This document shows positions 17,745 through 26,988 of a DNA stretch of 64,000 nt, one piece after another. Each line of letters opens with the position of its first letter. Within the stretch, counting starts at the first letter, position 1. The notes under the pieces were generated by a model that was not told the DNA's origin, made no database searches, and was given only the letters and a program-made list of their open reading frames with translations. This stretch comes from Bacillaceae bacterium JMAK1 (GTDB taxonomy: Bacteria; Bacillota; Bacilli; Bacillales; Marinococcaceae): positions 1-64,000 of the forward strand of contig JIBW01000001.1 of NCBI GenBank assembly GCA_012970285.1, given 5' to 3'. The position numbers and the translations under genes are program-made.

Positions 17745-17776
17745 GTAGGAAAGTAGGACAAGGAGCTGACAACACG

Positions 17777-18949
17777 TTGAACTTTGATGAGATTATTGAT
17801 CGTAAACAAACGAATTCGATGAAATGGGACGCGCTCAAAGAGCGATATAAATCCGACGACTTGTGGCCGATGTGGGTAGCTGATATGGACTTTAAAATTC
17901 CAGAAGTCGTTCAAAAGGCTTTACACTGCGTAACTGAACACGGCGTTTTTGGCTATCACTTTCCTCCTGCTTCATTACGTGAAGCGATTGTCGAATGGAT
18001 GGATAAGCGATTTGAGTGGACCATCAATCAAGAGGACATTACATTTACGCCAGGAGTCGTGCCTGCGATTCATCAGCTTATAAGCGTTCTTACAGAAGAA
18101 GGTGACGGAATTATTATTCAGCCACCTGTGTATTATCCGTTTTTTGCGCTCGTTAACACGAACCGTCGCACATTACTTGAGAATGAGCTAATTGAGCGTA
18201 ATGGCACGTATGAGATTGACTTTAATGATCTTGAAGAGAAGATGAAATCAGGCGCTAAAATGCTCATTCTTTGTAACCCCCACAATCCAAGTGGGAGAAT
18301 GTGGAACAAAGAAGAATTGACGAAAATTGCGGTTCTTGCGAAGCAATATGACGTGATCATTGTGTCAGATGAAATTCATAGTGATATTACGTTCCGAGGG
18401 AACCATGTACCTTTTGCTTCATTGGAAGCAGCGGGCGATCTTCAAGTCGCAACGTGTATGGCACCGAGTAAAACGTTTAATTTGGCAGCATTGCAATTAT
18501 CTTATGTCATCTCCAATCAACGTGAACTTCAACAGAAACTAGAACTTAGTATGCGCCAGAATTTCACTGGTATTGGCAATCCTTACTCTTCAGCGGCAGC
18601 TGAAGCTGCTTACCGTGATGGAGAACCTTGGCTTACGAATCTGTTAGCGTACGTTCGGGACAATATTGATTACGCGGAAAACAGACTTCAAGAAGAAATG
18701 CCAAAGATTGATTTTGTTGATCCAGATGCGACGTACTTACTATGGATGGACTTTAGACAATTAGGGATGGATGACCAAGCGTTGCAGCAATGGTTAAGAG
18801 AAGAAGCGAGACTTGCGCTAAACGATGGACATACGTTTGGAAAACCTGGTTCTGGGTTTGCGCGAATGAATCTTGCTTGTCCAAGAAGTCATGTCGAAGA
18901 AGGGTTAAATCGATTGAAACAAGCGTATGACCGTCTACAACAACCGTAG
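17777..18949 (+). CDS. patB: PatB/MalY-type PLP-dependent C-S lyase (cystathionine beta-lyase)
   Basis: Cleaves the C-S bond of cystathionine or cysteine conjugates in the cytoplasm, linking to methionine supply. The 390-residue aminotransferase fold I protein has the PatB N-terminal motif MKWDALKERY, then WPMWVADMDF. PLP-binding is shown by CNPHNPSGRMW, SDEIHSD and the lysine K232 in APSKTFNLA. The TTG start at 17777 has AAGGAG 11 nt upstream and restores the usual PatB N terminus (MNFDEIIDRK). It stands alone between promoter and a short AT-rich gap. Confidence 0.92.
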   Translation: MNFDEIIDRKQTNSMKWDALKERYKSDDLWPMWVADMDFKIPEVVQKALHCVTEHGVFGYHFPPASLREAIVEWMDKRFEWTINQEDITFTPGVVPAIHQLISVLTEEGDGIIIQPPVYYPFFALVNTNRRTLLENELIERNGTYEIDFNDLEEKMKSGAKMLILCNPHNPSGRMWNKEELTKIAVLAKQYDVIIVSDEIHSDITFRGNHVPFASLEAAGDLQVATCMAPSKTFNLAALQLSYVISNQRELQQKLELSMRQNFTGIGNPYSSAAAEAAYRDGEPWLTNLLAYVRDNIDYAENRLQEEMPKIDFVDPDATYLLWMDFRQLGMDDQALQQWLREEARLALNDGHTFGKPGSGFARMNLACPRSHVEEGLNRLKQAYDRLQQP

Positions 18950-19110
18950 TAATACTACAAAAAGTTATAAAAAAAAGGAAATCTAGCATGTTTATCGAAA
19001 TAGCTCAATAGACTATAGAGGAAGAACGAATTGATTTGTTATAACGAGAACATGTGAATATGAGGATAAATGGGACTTGCATAGAATTCGGTAAAAGGGG
19101 ACGATTCTAC

Positions 19111-19329
19111 ATGAATGCTCAAAAGTTTGTTCCAACACTGTCCGAAGAGTTTGAAGTCGAATTAAAACGAGCACTTACTGATGAAGAAGTACAATTTTTG
19201 CAATGGCTTGAACAAAAACGAGCACTAAAACAACCTGCTCATCATGACAATCAAATCAGTAACGGAAGTGATAAATGTGAAGACATTTCGACTCAAAGGT
19301 TTACGACTATTATTAGAAAAAGACGTTGA
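19111..19329 (+). CDS. Small protein of unknown function overlapping ywpF
   Basis: I do not recognise this 72-residue protein. The start ATG 19111 follows AAAGGGG by about 8 nt, a better site than the upstream in-frame ATG at 19054. The first 43 residues are helical and charged (LSEEFEVELKRALTDEEVQF), as in many small Bacillus proteins. The C terminus runs 53 nt into ywpF in another frame and becomes basic and unlike the first part, which suggests the ancestral stop came earlier, near 19269. Function unknown. Confidence 0.55.
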   Translation: MNAQKFVPTLSEEFEVELKRALTDEEVQFLQWLEQKRALKQPAHHDNQISNGSDKCEDISTQRFTTIIRKRR

Positions 19330-19765
19330 ACCTGAGGAAGAACGGATTAACATGAGAGAAGGGCTTGTCATTAACCGTGAAGAAGAAGGCTGGTGGCTCG
19401 TTGAAGCAGTTGTGGACGAGACGGCAAAAACGTTGTTCGAAGACTTATTGAACAATGAAACGGATGTAATGATGGAAGTGATTATCTCTCATGAAAATAA
19501 TGACCCAGCAACGATGGTCGGTCGTGTTCGTTCCACTCGCCCGTTAGAAAATGGTTTTGCCATATTAATTGACAGTAAGATGGCGATGAAGAAAGAAGAT
19601 GTATTTAACTACATTTTAGATTCACTCATCGCTGACGGTTATACGGGTGACAAGTTAATTGAAGAATTTCGAAATCGAAAAGCGGATAATGCGAGTTGGT
19701 CACAACAAATGGCACGCTCGTTATATGAACAGTACCGAGAGAAAGGTTCGCCACTTAGCCGTTAA
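19277..19765 (+). CDS. ywpF: YwpF-family protein
   Basis: A cytoplasmic protein of about 162 residues of the YwpF family, whose role is not established. GTG 19277 is chosen because GGAAGTG lies about 7 nt upstream and the product then begins MKTFRLKGLRLL, as in YwpF; an ATG at 19244 would add 11 residues without a ribosome site. The body has WWLVEAVVDE and VIISHENNDPA, conserved in the family as I remember it. It overlaps the preceding small gene and ends 4 nt before a terminator. Confidence 0.75.
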   Translation: MKTFRLKGLRLLLEKDVEPEEERINMREGLVINREEEGWWLVEAVVDETAKTLFEDLLNNETDVMMEVIISHENNDPATMVGRVRSTRPLENGFAILIDSKMAMKKEDVFNYILDSLIADGYTGDKLIEEFRNRKADNASWSQQMARSLYEQYREKGSPLSR

Positions 19766-19768
19766 CGC

Positions 19769-19802
19769 ATAGGTCGCAGTCATAATGACTCGACCTATTT
19801 CT
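19769..19802 (+). terminator. Terminator of ywpF
   Basis: ATAGGTCG and AGTCAT (19769-19783) pair with ATGACT and CGACCTAT (19785-19798) with one bulged C, followed by TTTCT. Confidence 0.7.
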
Positions 19803-19832
19803 CATTAAATTATAAGAAAAGGGACTATCAAC

Positions 19833-20294
19833 ATGTATGACTTCCAAGATTACTATGATAACGCTGTGAAGCTTTCTTTTGAGCGAGAGCCTTTCTCAAT
19901 CGAACCAAAACACGTTTGGGTGATTTGTACGTTCAAAGATCAATGGCTCTTAACGAAGCATTCAGACCGAGGACTAGAATTTCCGGGTGGGAAAGTCGAA
20001 GAGGGTGAACTGCCTGAGATGGCTGCTGTGCGTGAAGTGTGGGAAGAGACAGGGGCTCGTATTCACAACTTGGAATATGTTGGGCAATATGAAGTGAAGG
20101 GAAAAACAGAGACCGTCATTAAAAATATTTATTTCGCAGAGATTGCGACGATCGAAAAAAGAAGCACGTATTTGGAAACCGACGGTCCAGTTTTAAAGCA
20201 ACAATTACCTGAAGCGATTCGAACCGATCGTTCGTATAGTTTCATCATGAAAGATGATGTTCTACAATATTGCTTAAGTAGGTTAGACCAGTAA
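19833..20294 (+). CDS. ytkD: NUDIX hydrolase YtkD (8-oxo-dGTP / nucleoside triphosphate diphosphatase)
   Basis: Sanitises oxidised nucleotides and is also reported to act in RNA 5'-end (RppH-like) decay. The 153-residue protein carries the NUDIX box from GGKVEEGE through REVWEETGA (residues about 52-73), with the REVWEE metal-binding glutamates intact. The N terminus MYDFQDYYDNAVKLSF and HVWVICTF are typical of YtkD. In B. subtilis ytkD lies close to pckA and ytlABCD, as here. It is transcribed alone, with a terminator overlapping its stop codon. Confidence 0.92.
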   Translation: MYDFQDYYDNAVKLSFEREPFSIEPKHVWVICTFKDQWLLTKHSDRGLEFPGGKVEEGELPEMAAVREVWEETGARIHNLEYVGQYEVKGKTETVIKNIYFAEIATIEKRSTYLETDGPVLKQQLPEAIRTDRSYSFIMKDDVLQYCLSRLDQ

Positions 20295-20318
20295 ACGTAA
20301 TGACGTTTGCTGGTTTTC
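20288..20318 (+). terminator. Terminator overlapping the ytkD stop codon
   Basis: CCAGTAAACGT (20288-20298) pairs with ACGTTTGCTGG (20303-20313), one G-U pair, followed by TTTTCTT. Confidence 0.8.
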
Positions 20319-20477
20319 TTCTGTTTATATTCCGAATATGCGTCGCGATCGCTCTTCGCTTTCCCTCCTGATTGATCGACAAATCTGCGCAAACGCACTC
20401 AAAATTCAAGCAAATAGCAACGCTACAAGCAAAGTGTTATGTCAGGAAGTGTAAAAAATAAAAAGCAAATAATTCGA

Positions 20478-20506
20478 TTGCCGAAATAGTAAAAGAGGCG
20501 TATAAT
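20478..20506 (+). promoter_or_regulatory. Sigma-A promoter of the DHA2 efflux gene
   Basis: TTGCCG (20478-20483), a 17-nt spacer and a consensus TATAAT (20501-20506), giving a leader of about 43 nt. Confidence 0.72.
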
Positions 20507-20555
20507 TTTCAATTAGTCTCACATCATTTCGAATTTTCAGCGAGGAGAACTTACT

Positions 20556-22007
20556 ATGGAGAAGACGGAACCTTATAGTCGTGTTCTCATTGCATCGTTG
20601 TTAATCGCAGGTTCATTTATTGCAGTGCTTAACCAAACGCTGATGATTACTGCCATTCCTCCAATTATGAATGAAATGGATATTACAGCGAATACCGCAC
20701 AGTGGTTAACGACGGTTTTTATGTTAGTAAATGGAATTATGATTCCGATTACTGCTTTTTTAATTGAGAAGTTTACGACAAGGCAATTATTTTTGACAGC
20801 GATGATTGTATTTATGTTCGGTACACTTGTAGGTGGACTTGCGACGAACTTTCCATCGTTAATGACTGCAAGGGTCATTCAATCAATTGGTGCAGGTGTT
20901 ATGCTGCCACTTATGCAGACGGTCTTTTTACTTATTTTCCCTATTGAAAAAAGGGGAGCAGCGATGGGGTACATCGGACTTGTGATTTCTTTTGCGCCTG
21001 CAATTGGTCCAACGGTTTCAGGTTGGGTGACATCGAATTATGAATGGCGCTTTTTGTTCTGGGGCGTATTGCCACTGACAATTATCATGCTTGTAATGGC
21101 ATATTTTACGATGCGTAATGTAACCGAGAAGAAAGACAGAAAAGTAGACCCAATCTCAATCCTCTTATCGACGGTCGGTTTTGGCGGGTTGTTATATGGC
21201 TTTACGAGCGCAGGTAATAACGGATGGGGCAGTCCAATTACGATTGTAGTGCTGCTCGTTGGAATTGTTACGTTACTCTTCTTCGTGTTGCGACAACTAC
21301 GAATGGAACATCCGATGCTTGAACTTCGTGTACTTAAGCTACGTATCTTTACAATTACTTCAATCATTTGTGCAATTGGTTTTTTAGGGTTAATTGGATT
21401 AGAGACGATTATACCGTTGTATTTACAAAATATGCGTGGGTTTACGGCAATGGAAGCGGGCCTTGTCATCTTACCAGGGGCACTCATTTCAGGCTTTCTA
21501 GCGCCAATTACAGGTCGAATCTTTGACAAAATTGGTGCGAGGGCCTTGGCAATTCCAGGACTTATACTCATGTCTCTTTCAACTGCGATGTTACTGTTTA
21601 TTGATACGACAACTTCTCTGACGTTTATTGCGACGATGTTTGCAATTCGGATGTTTGGGTTCTCAATGGTAATGATGCCAGTGAATACAGCAGGTTTGAA
21701 TCAACTACCACCTAAGTTAATCCCGCACGGGGCAGCAGTGACAAATACGATTCGACAGATGACTGCTTCGATCGGAACGGCGTTAATTGTATCGATGATG
21801 ACAACGACTGCTGTCGTATCTGAGGGGCAGCCGATCGCTACTTCCTTACCGCCGGATATTCTCGGTGCGATTGTTGCTATTGGTTTCGTTACACTACTCA
21901 CGGTCATTTCATTTTTACTCGTCTTCCAAGTCAAACATACGTATCCGATGACGAACGAACAATGGGATGAGTTAGAACGAAAGAAGAAGAAGGTCGGCAC
22001 TTCATAA
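20556..22007 (+). CDS. DHA2-family (14-TM) MFS drug efflux transporter
   Basis: A 483-residue major facilitator with 14 predicted membrane segments, of the EmrB/QacA/LmrB type. Motif A-like and motif C-like elements are visible (LIEKFTTRQLF in loop 2-3; GYIGLVISFAPAIGPTVSGW in helix 5). Helix 1 has the conserved AVLNQTLMITAIPPI. It is probably a proton-driven multidrug exporter. It lies between ytkD and ytlD, which are neighbours in B. subtilis, so it may be an insertion in this lineage. GAGGAGA precedes the ATG. Confidence 0.88.
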   Translation: MEKTEPYSRVLIASLLIAGSFIAVLNQTLMITAIPPIMNEMDITANTAQWLTTVFMLVNGIMIPITAFLIEKFTTRQLFLTAMIVFMFGTLVGGLATNFPSLMTARVIQSIGAGVMLPLMQTVFLLIFPIEKRGAAMGYIGLVISFAPAIGPTVSGWVTSNYEWRFLFWGVLPLTIIMLVMAYFTMRNVTEKKDRKVDPISILLSTVGFGGLLYGFTSAGNNGWGSPITIVVLLVGIVTLLFFVLRQLRMEHPMLELRVLKLRIFTITSIICAIGFLGLIGLETIIPLYLQNMRGFTAMEAGLVILPGALISGFLAPITGRIFDKIGARALAIPGLILMSLSTAMLLFIDTTTSLTFIATMFAIRMFGFSMVMMPVNTAGLNQLPPKLIPHGAAVTNTIRQMTASIGTALIVSMMTTTAVVSEGQPIATSLPPDILGAIVAIGFVTLLTVISFLLVFQVKHTYPMTNEQWDELERKKKKVGTS

Positions 22008-22020
22008 GTGCGACCTTTTA
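21990..22020. terminator. Shared terminator between the efflux gene and ytlD
   Basis: A stem formed by AAGGTCGGCACTT and AAGTGCGACCTT (one bulged G) covers the end of the efflux gene and runs into TTTTATT. The convergent ytlD stop is at 22018. Confidence 0.7.
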
Positions 22021-22824
22021 TTGTTTTCGTTGTTTTGTCATCTGTTTTTCTAAAAGTGCGACCCCTTGATACATGAGTGTAGCGAGTATGGCAACGACGA
22101 CGAGACTTAACATGACCATATTAAAGTTAAAGACTTGGAATCCGTAAATGATCATATACCCGAGGCCTTGATTAGAGACGAGGTATTCCCCAACGATGAC
22201 ACCGACCCAAGCGAGACCAACGTTTACTTTTAACGCTGAGAGGATGGCAGGGTATGACGCTGGGAAGATGACGTAGCGAAAACGCTGCGCTTTTGATGCA
22301 CCAAACGTATCCACAACTTTAACTAAGTTTGCGTCTGTTTCTTTGAATGCACTATAGATGACGAGTGTCGTGACGATAATGGAGATGAGAACCCCCATAG
22401 CGATGACTGAACTCATGTTTGGACCAAAGCTAACAATGAGAATGGGCCCAAGAGCAACTTTAGGCATTGCATTTAAAATGACAAGGTAAGGGTCTAATAC
22501 GCGCGAGAGAAATGGTGACCACCAAAGCATCGCAGCGATCAGTACCCCGCCAATTGTACCGATTAGAAAGCCCATAATCGTTTCAAACAACGTGACACCA
22601 CTATGGGTGAGAAGTGCCCCGCTTTGCATCATAGACACAAAGATGGAATACACACTCGATGGTGAGCTAAATAAAAGTGGGTCAATCCAATACAGCCGAC
22701 TCGCAACTTCCCATAGTGCAACAAACGCAATTAAAATTGCCAGTTGGGTAAGCCGAATTTGCCAGCGTTCACGCTTTTTCATTCGTAAGTGCTTTGTGAA
22801 TTGTGAATTAACTTGTTGATTCAA
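22018..22824 (-). CDS. ytlD: ABC transporter permease YtlD (nitrate/sulfonate/taurine class)
   Basis: Inner-membrane permease of a YtlA-YtlC-YtlD importer. The 268 residues hold about six helices and the BPD EAA loop in the form [19 protein letters not shown], which docks on the ATPase. It begins 17 nt inside ytlC with TTG 22824, served by AAGGAG 10 nt upstream; a later ATG at 22782 has no ribosome site. The family imports nitrate, sulfonates or thiamine precursors; the true substrate of YtlACD is not known to me. Confidence 0.85.
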   Translation of the reverse strand: MNQQVNSQFTKHLRMKKRERWQIRLTQLAILIAFVALWEVASRLYWIDPLLFSSPSSVYSIFVSMMQSGALLTHSGVTLFETIMGFLIGTIGGVLIAAMLWWSPFLSRVLDPYLVILNAMPKVALGPILIVSFGPNMSSVIAMGVLISIIVTTLVIYSAFKETDANLVKVVDTFGASKAQRFRYVIFPASYPAILSALKVNVGLAWVGVIVGEYLVSNQGLGYMIIYGFQVFNFNMVMLSLVVVAILATLMYQGVALLEKQMTKQRKQ

Positions 22825-23581
22825 GGGACTCTAACTCCTTCCAGATCCTCTGAAACCATGTTTGATACGTCGGATGGTTTCTCGCTTGTAGAGGCTTTAA
22901 TTCACGTAGTTCATCTGGAATGGTGAATATTTCTTTCACGAATGAAGGGCGGTGACTGAGTAAGACGACTCGGTCACTCATGGCAATGGCTTCTCCGATA
23001 TCGTGTGTAACGAGTACGGTCGTTTTCTTTTGCGCTTTTAACGTATCGTGAATGAGGTCTTCTAATTTCAGTTTTGTTTGAAAGTCCAGTGCTGAGAATG
23101 GTTCATCGAGTAGAAGGAGGGAAGGTTTCGTAGCTAATGTTCGAACAAGTGCGACTCGTTGTCGCATACCTCCTGACAGTTCATGAGGCATATCATCTAC
23201 TCGATCTAAAAGGCCCATTTGATCTAACAATTCAAGGGCATACTCTTTGTTTTGCGTCGTCTTCATCTTCGTAACATCAAGACCAATTGCCATGTTTTTT
23301 CCGATCGTAAGCCAAGGAAATAAATAATCTTGTTGCAACATGTAGCCGATTTCAGATGAGGGTTCAGTCACAAGTGCACCGTCTACTTCAATCTGACCAC
23401 TTGATGGTGAGGTTAAGCCAGCGATCATTGAAAGTACGGTCGTCTTGCCACAACCACTTGGCCCAATGATTGATACAAATTCACCTTCTTCTACGTGTAA
23501 GCTAATCTCGCGGATTGCTTCCACGACATGTTCTTGTGTGAAAAAATGTTTCTTTACATGATGTAGATTAAGCAGTGCCAT
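22808..23581 (-). CDS. ytlC: ABC transporter ATPase YtlC
   Basis: A 257-residue importer ATPase of the NrtD/SsuB class. Walker A is GPSGCGKTT, the Q-loop is [12 protein letters not shown], the signature is [13 protein letters not shown], Walker B is [12 protein letters not shown] and the switch is [10 protein letters not shown]. It lies between the binding protein and permease genes and has AGGAGGTACCGA just before its ATG. Confidence 0.9.
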   Translation of the reverse strand: MALLNLHHVKKHFFTQEHVVEAIREISLHVEEGEFVSIIGPSGCGKTTVLSMIAGLTSPSSGQIEVDGALVTEPSSEIGYMLQQDYLFPWLTIGKNMAIGLDVTKMKTTQNKEYALELLDQMGLLDRVDDMPHELSGGMRQRVALVRTLATKPSLLLLDEPFSALDFQTKLKLEDLIHDTLKAQKKTTVLVTHDIGEAIAMSDRVVLLSHRPSFVKEIFTIPDELRELKPLQARNHPTYQTWFQRIWKELESLESTS

Positions 23582-23613
23582 TCGGTACCTCCTTTTTATT
23601 GAGTACTCATCGT

Positions 23614-23643
23614 AAAGGGCTTCTGAAGACGCTCAGAAGCCCT
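23614..23643 (-). terminator. Stem-loop between ytlA and ytlC
   Basis: AGGGCTTCTGA (23616-23626) pairs perfectly with TCAGAAGCCCT (23633-23643). On the minus strand it is followed by TTTACG, a weak U-run. It probably stabilises or partly terminates the binding-protein message so that YtlA is made in excess. Confidence 0.65.
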
Positions 23644-23653
23644 CGTTTCATCA

Positions 23654-24649
23654 TTAACGTTGAAGTGCTTGATCCGTGATGGTTGTGTTTACGAGGTCTT
23701 CGTAATCAAAACGTGCAGGTAATTCACCGGAAGCATCCATTATATCTTGCAAGTGATCCCAGCCATCTTCATCAATATACGGATCATGTGCGTAGGAGTC
23801 TTGGTCGCGATAGCGATCTACGACTTGTGCAATTAAATCATCTGGTGTTTCTTCAAAGTAAGATTCGATGGAAGAGGCAATGACTTGACTATCTTCCTCT
23901 TGAACAAATTGTTGTGCTTTGTAAAGGGCGCGGTTAAACTTTACGAGCGCTTCCTCGTTATTCTCTACGGTACTCTCTTTTGTAATAAAACCTGTATACG
24001 GTAAGATCCCGGACTCCTCACCAAATGATGCGACAACATGACCGACACCTTCGCTCTCGAATTCACTTGCTGTTGGCTCGAACAATTGAACAAAGTCACC
24101 GGTACCAGCTGCAAATGCTGCAGCGATGTTTGCGTAGTCGACACTTTGGTCTAAAACGACATCTTCATCTACGTCAATCCCGTTCGATGCGAGTGCAAAT
24201 TCCCCAGCCATTTGTGGCATTCCACCGGCACGTTGACCTAAATAAGTTGTTCCTTTTAGATCTTCCCAACTAAAATCGTCAATCGGCTCACGTGAGACGA
24301 GAAACGTTCCGTCGGTTTGTGTTAAGGCTGCGAAGTTTACGACTGAGTCCATCGGGTTTTGTGCATGCACATAGATCGACGTTTCAGCTCCTACGAGTGC
24401 AACATCTGCACTGTCTGCTAGAAGCGCGGTCATCGTTTTGTCTCCACCCCAAGTCGTCGTAATGTCGACCTCTAGCCCTTCTTCTTCAAAGAATCCTTCT
24501 TCCACCGCAACGTAAAGCGGTGCATAAAAAATTGAGCGTGTTACTTCTGCTACTTCTAACGTTTCTACTGATTGATCATCCCCACAAGCTGAAAGTACTA
24601 ATGAACCACTAAGTACAGACAGCAAAGCGAATTTCCCCGCACGTTTCAT
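23654..24649 (-). CDS. ytlA: Substrate-binding lipoprotein YtlA (NMT1/THI5-like)
   Basis: A 331-residue extracellular solute receptor anchored by lipobox LSAC (Cys22). The NMT1-like domain starts with VTRSIFYAPLYVAVEEGFFEE and carries the long helix-strand pattern of SsuA/ThiY-type receptors (GLEVDITTTWGGDKTMTALL). It is the first gene of ytlA-ytlC-ytlD; the very acidic surface fits an extracellular protein of an alkaliphile or halophile. The related thiamine-precursor and aliphatic-sulfonate receptors are both plausible models; no riboswitch is present upstream to decide. Confidence 0.83.
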   Translation of the reverse strand: MKRAGKFALLSVLSGSLVLSACGDDQSVETLEVAEVTRSIFYAPLYVAVEEGFFEEEGLEVDITTTWGGDKTMTALLADSADVALVGAETSIYVHAQNPMDSVVNFAALTQTDGTFLVSREPIDDFSWEDLKGTTYLGQRAGGMPQMAGEFALASNGIDVDEDVVLDQSVDYANIAAAFAAGTGDFVQLFEPTASEFESEGVGHVVASFGEESGILPYTGFITKESTVENNEEALVKFNRALYKAQQFVQEEDSQVIASSIESYFEETPDDLIAQVVDRYRDQDSYAHDPYIDEDGWDHLQDIMDASGELPARFDYEDLVNTTITDQALQR

Positions 24650-24719
24650 GTTAATTCGTCCCCTCTACTTCCATAGATGCAATATCTTATGCGATCGCCT
24701 GTTTAGTGGTGTGTAAAAC

Positions 24720-24753
24720 AAAAAAAGAACTCCCAATGATTTATTGGAAGTTC
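24720..24753 (-). terminator. Rho-independent terminator of pckA
   Basis: On the minus strand GAACTTCCAAT (24743-24753) pairs with ATTGGGAGTTC (24727-24737) and runs into TTTTTTTG. Confidence 0.9.
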
Positions 24754-24768
24754 TCATACATGTGTTCG

Positions 24769-26358
24769 TTATTTAAAAGTAGGTCCAGCGTTACGAATTT
24801 CATCTGAAACGTGAGAGAAACGTTCAAAGTTCTCTTTGAACTTCTTCGCAAGCTGTGAAGCTTTCTCATCGTAGGCTTTAGGATCGTCCCAAGTTGACTT
24901 CGGTTGAAGCACTTCGTCAGGAACACCCGGTACACGCTTAGGAATATGAAGACCAAAGATCGGGTCTTGATTCGTTTGAACGTTCGTAAGTTCACCTTCA
25001 AGTGCCGCTTGCACCATTGCACGCGTATAATTTAATGGAATACGGTCACTAGAGCCATACCCACCTGCGTTCCAGCCTGTGTTCACGAGGAATACGTTCA
25101 CTTCATGCTGATCAATTTTCTCACCGAGCATCTCTGCATAAACCGATGCATGTCTTGGAAGGAATGGTGCACCAAAGCAGCTTGAGAACGTTGCTTCAGG
25201 TTCAGTAACTCCACGTTCAGTTCCTGCTAGCTTACTCGTATATCCACTTAAGAAGTGGTACATGGCTTGTTCCTTAGTTAGACGACTAATTGGTGGTAAC
25301 ACCCCAAAAGCATCAGCAGTTAAGAAAATAATTGTATTCGGATGACCAGCAACGCCTTGAGGGAGTACATTTTGAATGTGCTCAAGTGGATAAGCTGCAC
25401 GCGTGTTCTCCGTGTAGTAGCCATCATCATAATCTGGTTTACGACTCTCTTCATCAACTACGACATTCTCAAGCACTGCGCCAAAGCGAATGGCATCATA
25501 AATGTCTGGTTCTTTTTCTTTGGAAAGGTTGATTGTTTTTGCGTAACAACCACCTTCAATGTTAAATACACCGTTATCAGACCAACCGTGCTCATCATCA
25601 CCGATTAGAAAACGCGTGCGATCTGCAGAAAGTGTTGTTTTACCTGTTCCAGAAAGACCGAAGAAAAGCGCAACATCGCCTTCTTTACCTGTATTTGCAG
25701 AACAGTGCATCGGTAAAACGTTTTGAGCAGGCAACAAGTAATTCATAATTGAGAAGATGGACTTCTTCATCTCACCTGCATACTCAGTACCACCAATTAA
25801 TACGATTCGTTCTTCAAAGGAAATATGAACAAATGCTTCAGAACGTGTACCATCAACCTCAGGATCAGCTTTAAATCCTGGTGCTGAGACGATTGTAAAT
25901 CCGTTCTCTTCTTCAGCAGGACGTTCGTTTTCTTCAGGACGAATAAATAATTGACGAGCAAAAAGGTTGTGCCAAGCAAATTCATTAACGACACGGAGGG
26001 AAAGGCGGTAGTCGGTGTCTTTACCTGCGTAACCGTTAGTAACAAAAAGTGCATCTTGTTGACCTAAATAGTGAAGCACTTTACGATATAATTTAGAGAA
26101 GACATCTTTATCAACCGCAGCGTTTACGACACCCCAATCAATCGAGTCGTGAACTGACGGTTCATCAACGATGAATTTATCTTTTGGTGATCGACCTGTG
26201 TACAAACCAGTAGTGGCTGCAAATGCGCCAGATTTTGTTAGTACACCTTCGCCTCGTGAGAGTGCTCTTTCCACTAATCTCGATTCAGGAAGATCAGTTT
26301 CAATGTGATCTCCATTCAGTAAGTGTTGCAGTGCAGACTCAAAAGATACGGTACTCAT
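24769..26358 (-). CDS. pckA: ATP-dependent phosphoenolpyruvate carboxykinase
   Basis: Converts oxaloacetate and ATP to PEP and CO2, the entry to gluconeogenesis. The start is ATG 26358 ([10 protein letters not shown]) because GAGAAGGAG lies upstream; the reading frame stays open further 5' without a site. The 529 residues match the family length. Seen motifs: RSPKDKFIV, the kinase-1a loop [11 protein letters not shown] (Lys240 binds ATP), and the metal/ATP kinase-2 region GDDEHGW. A CcpN-type box covers the -10, so repression on glycolytic carbon is expected. Confidence 0.96.
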   Translation of the reverse strand: MSTVSFESALQHLLNGDHIETDLPESRLVERALSRGEGVLTKSGAFAATTGLYTGRSPKDKFIVDEPSVHDSIDWGVVNAAVDKDVFSKLYRKVLHYLGQQDALFVTNGYAGKDTDYRLSLRVVNEFAWHNLFARQLFIRPEENERPAEEENGFTIVSAPGFKADPEVDGTRSEAFVHISFEERIVLIGGTEYAGEMKKSIFSIMNYLLPAQNVLPMHCSANTGKEGDVALFFGLSGTGKTTLSADRTRFLIGDDEHGWSDNGVFNIEGGCYAKTINLSKEKEPDIYDAIRFGAVLENVVVDEESRKPDYDDGYYTENTRAAYPLEHIQNVLPQGVAGHPNTIIFLTADAFGVLPPISRLTKEQAMYHFLSGYTSKLAGTERGVTEPEATFSSCFGAPFLPRHASVYAEMLGEKIDQHEVNVFLVNTGWNAGGYGSSDRIPLNYTRAMVQAALEGELTNVQTNQDPIFGLHIPKRVPGVPDEVLQPKSTWDDPKAYDEKASQLAKKFKENFERFSHVSDEIRNAGPTFK

Positions 26359-26418
26359 AGTAGCAAAACTCCTTCTCACAATAATCACGGAACGAAAGTG
26401 TTGAATTGATTTGAAATT

Positions 26419-26446
26419 AGTATAACACATTTTGATTTATAGTCTA
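26419..26446 (-). promoter_or_regulatory. pckA promoter with CcpN-type operator
   Basis: On the minus strand: -35 TAGACT (26441-26446), 16-nt spacer, extended -10 TATACT (26419-26424). The 11-mer TGTGTTATACT (26419-26429) fits the CcpN consensus TRTGHYATAYW at every position and overlaps the -10. CcpN represses pckA and gapB in B. subtilis. Confidence 0.7.
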
Positions 26447-26513
26447 TACTATTTTTCGATTTCACAAAGGTGTCATGTTTAACGTGGATTTTATAAAAAA
26501 GGTGTGATCAACT

Positions 26514-26897
26514 ATGGACTCTTGTGTCGTCTTTTATGATCAACAATGTACGATTTGTCAAAAAACAAAGCGTGTAATCCAAACATACGATCAGTTTAAG
26601 CATGTTAAATGGGTGGATTTACATGAACCTGAGTTAGAACAACAGTATCCGTTTATTCGATCGACTGATTTAACGAAAGAAATGCATGTTTTAATCAATT
26701 CGACATACGTGTATCGTGGTTATGATGGTGTCTTAAGGCTACTGGAAGAACACGCATTATTAAAGTACCCGATGCGCATCATAAACATGAGACCATTTAA
26801 CGTGATTGGCAGAGGATTATATAGGAAGATTGCCGAAAATCGGCCAGTCATTGGGCAACATTGCAATCATGATCACTGTAAACTAGACATTTCTTAG
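26514..26897 (+). CDS. DCC-family thiol-disulfide oxidoreductase-like protein (DUF393)
   Basis: A 127-residue thioredoxin-fold protein of the DUF393 family, named for the motif Asp-Cys-x-x-Cys near the N terminus; here it is YDQQCTICQK with Cys12 and Cys15. Typical family features follow: HVLINSTYVYRGYDGVLRLL and the C-terminal YRKIAENR. The redox partner is unknown. ATG 26514 has AAAGGTG upstream. It stands between the divergent pckA and the S-box leader. Confidence 0.8.
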   Translation: MDSCVVFYDQQCTICQKTKRVIQTYDQFKHVKWVDLHEPELEQQYPFIRSTDLTKEMHVLINSTYVYRGYDGVLRLLEEHALLKYPMRIINMRPFNVIGRGLYRKIAENRPVIGQHCNHDHCKLDIS

Positions 26898-26988
26898 TCA
26901 ATAAAACAGAAGATTCTACTATTCGACTAAATCCTTGTCGAGATTTGCAATTCTTCGCGTTTGCCGTTATATTTACTTGGTAGGCTTT

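Noticed and set aside
17520-17776. Promoter around TATAAT at 17600 with the GTCGAG/CTCGAC repeat
   Set aside because: No acceptable -35 at 16-18 nt; the better promoter for patB is at 17716-17744. Kept only as a note.
21038-21571. 177-codon minus-strand frame inside the DHA2 efflux gene
   Set aside because: Antisense shadow of a 14-TM transporter; composition is Ile/Ser/Lys-rich without motifs or a start site.
23581-24720. S-box or THI-box riboswitch upstream of ytlA
   Set aside because: The short gap to the pckA terminator shows neither consensus, so the sulfur or thiamine role of YtlACD cannot be inferred from regulation.
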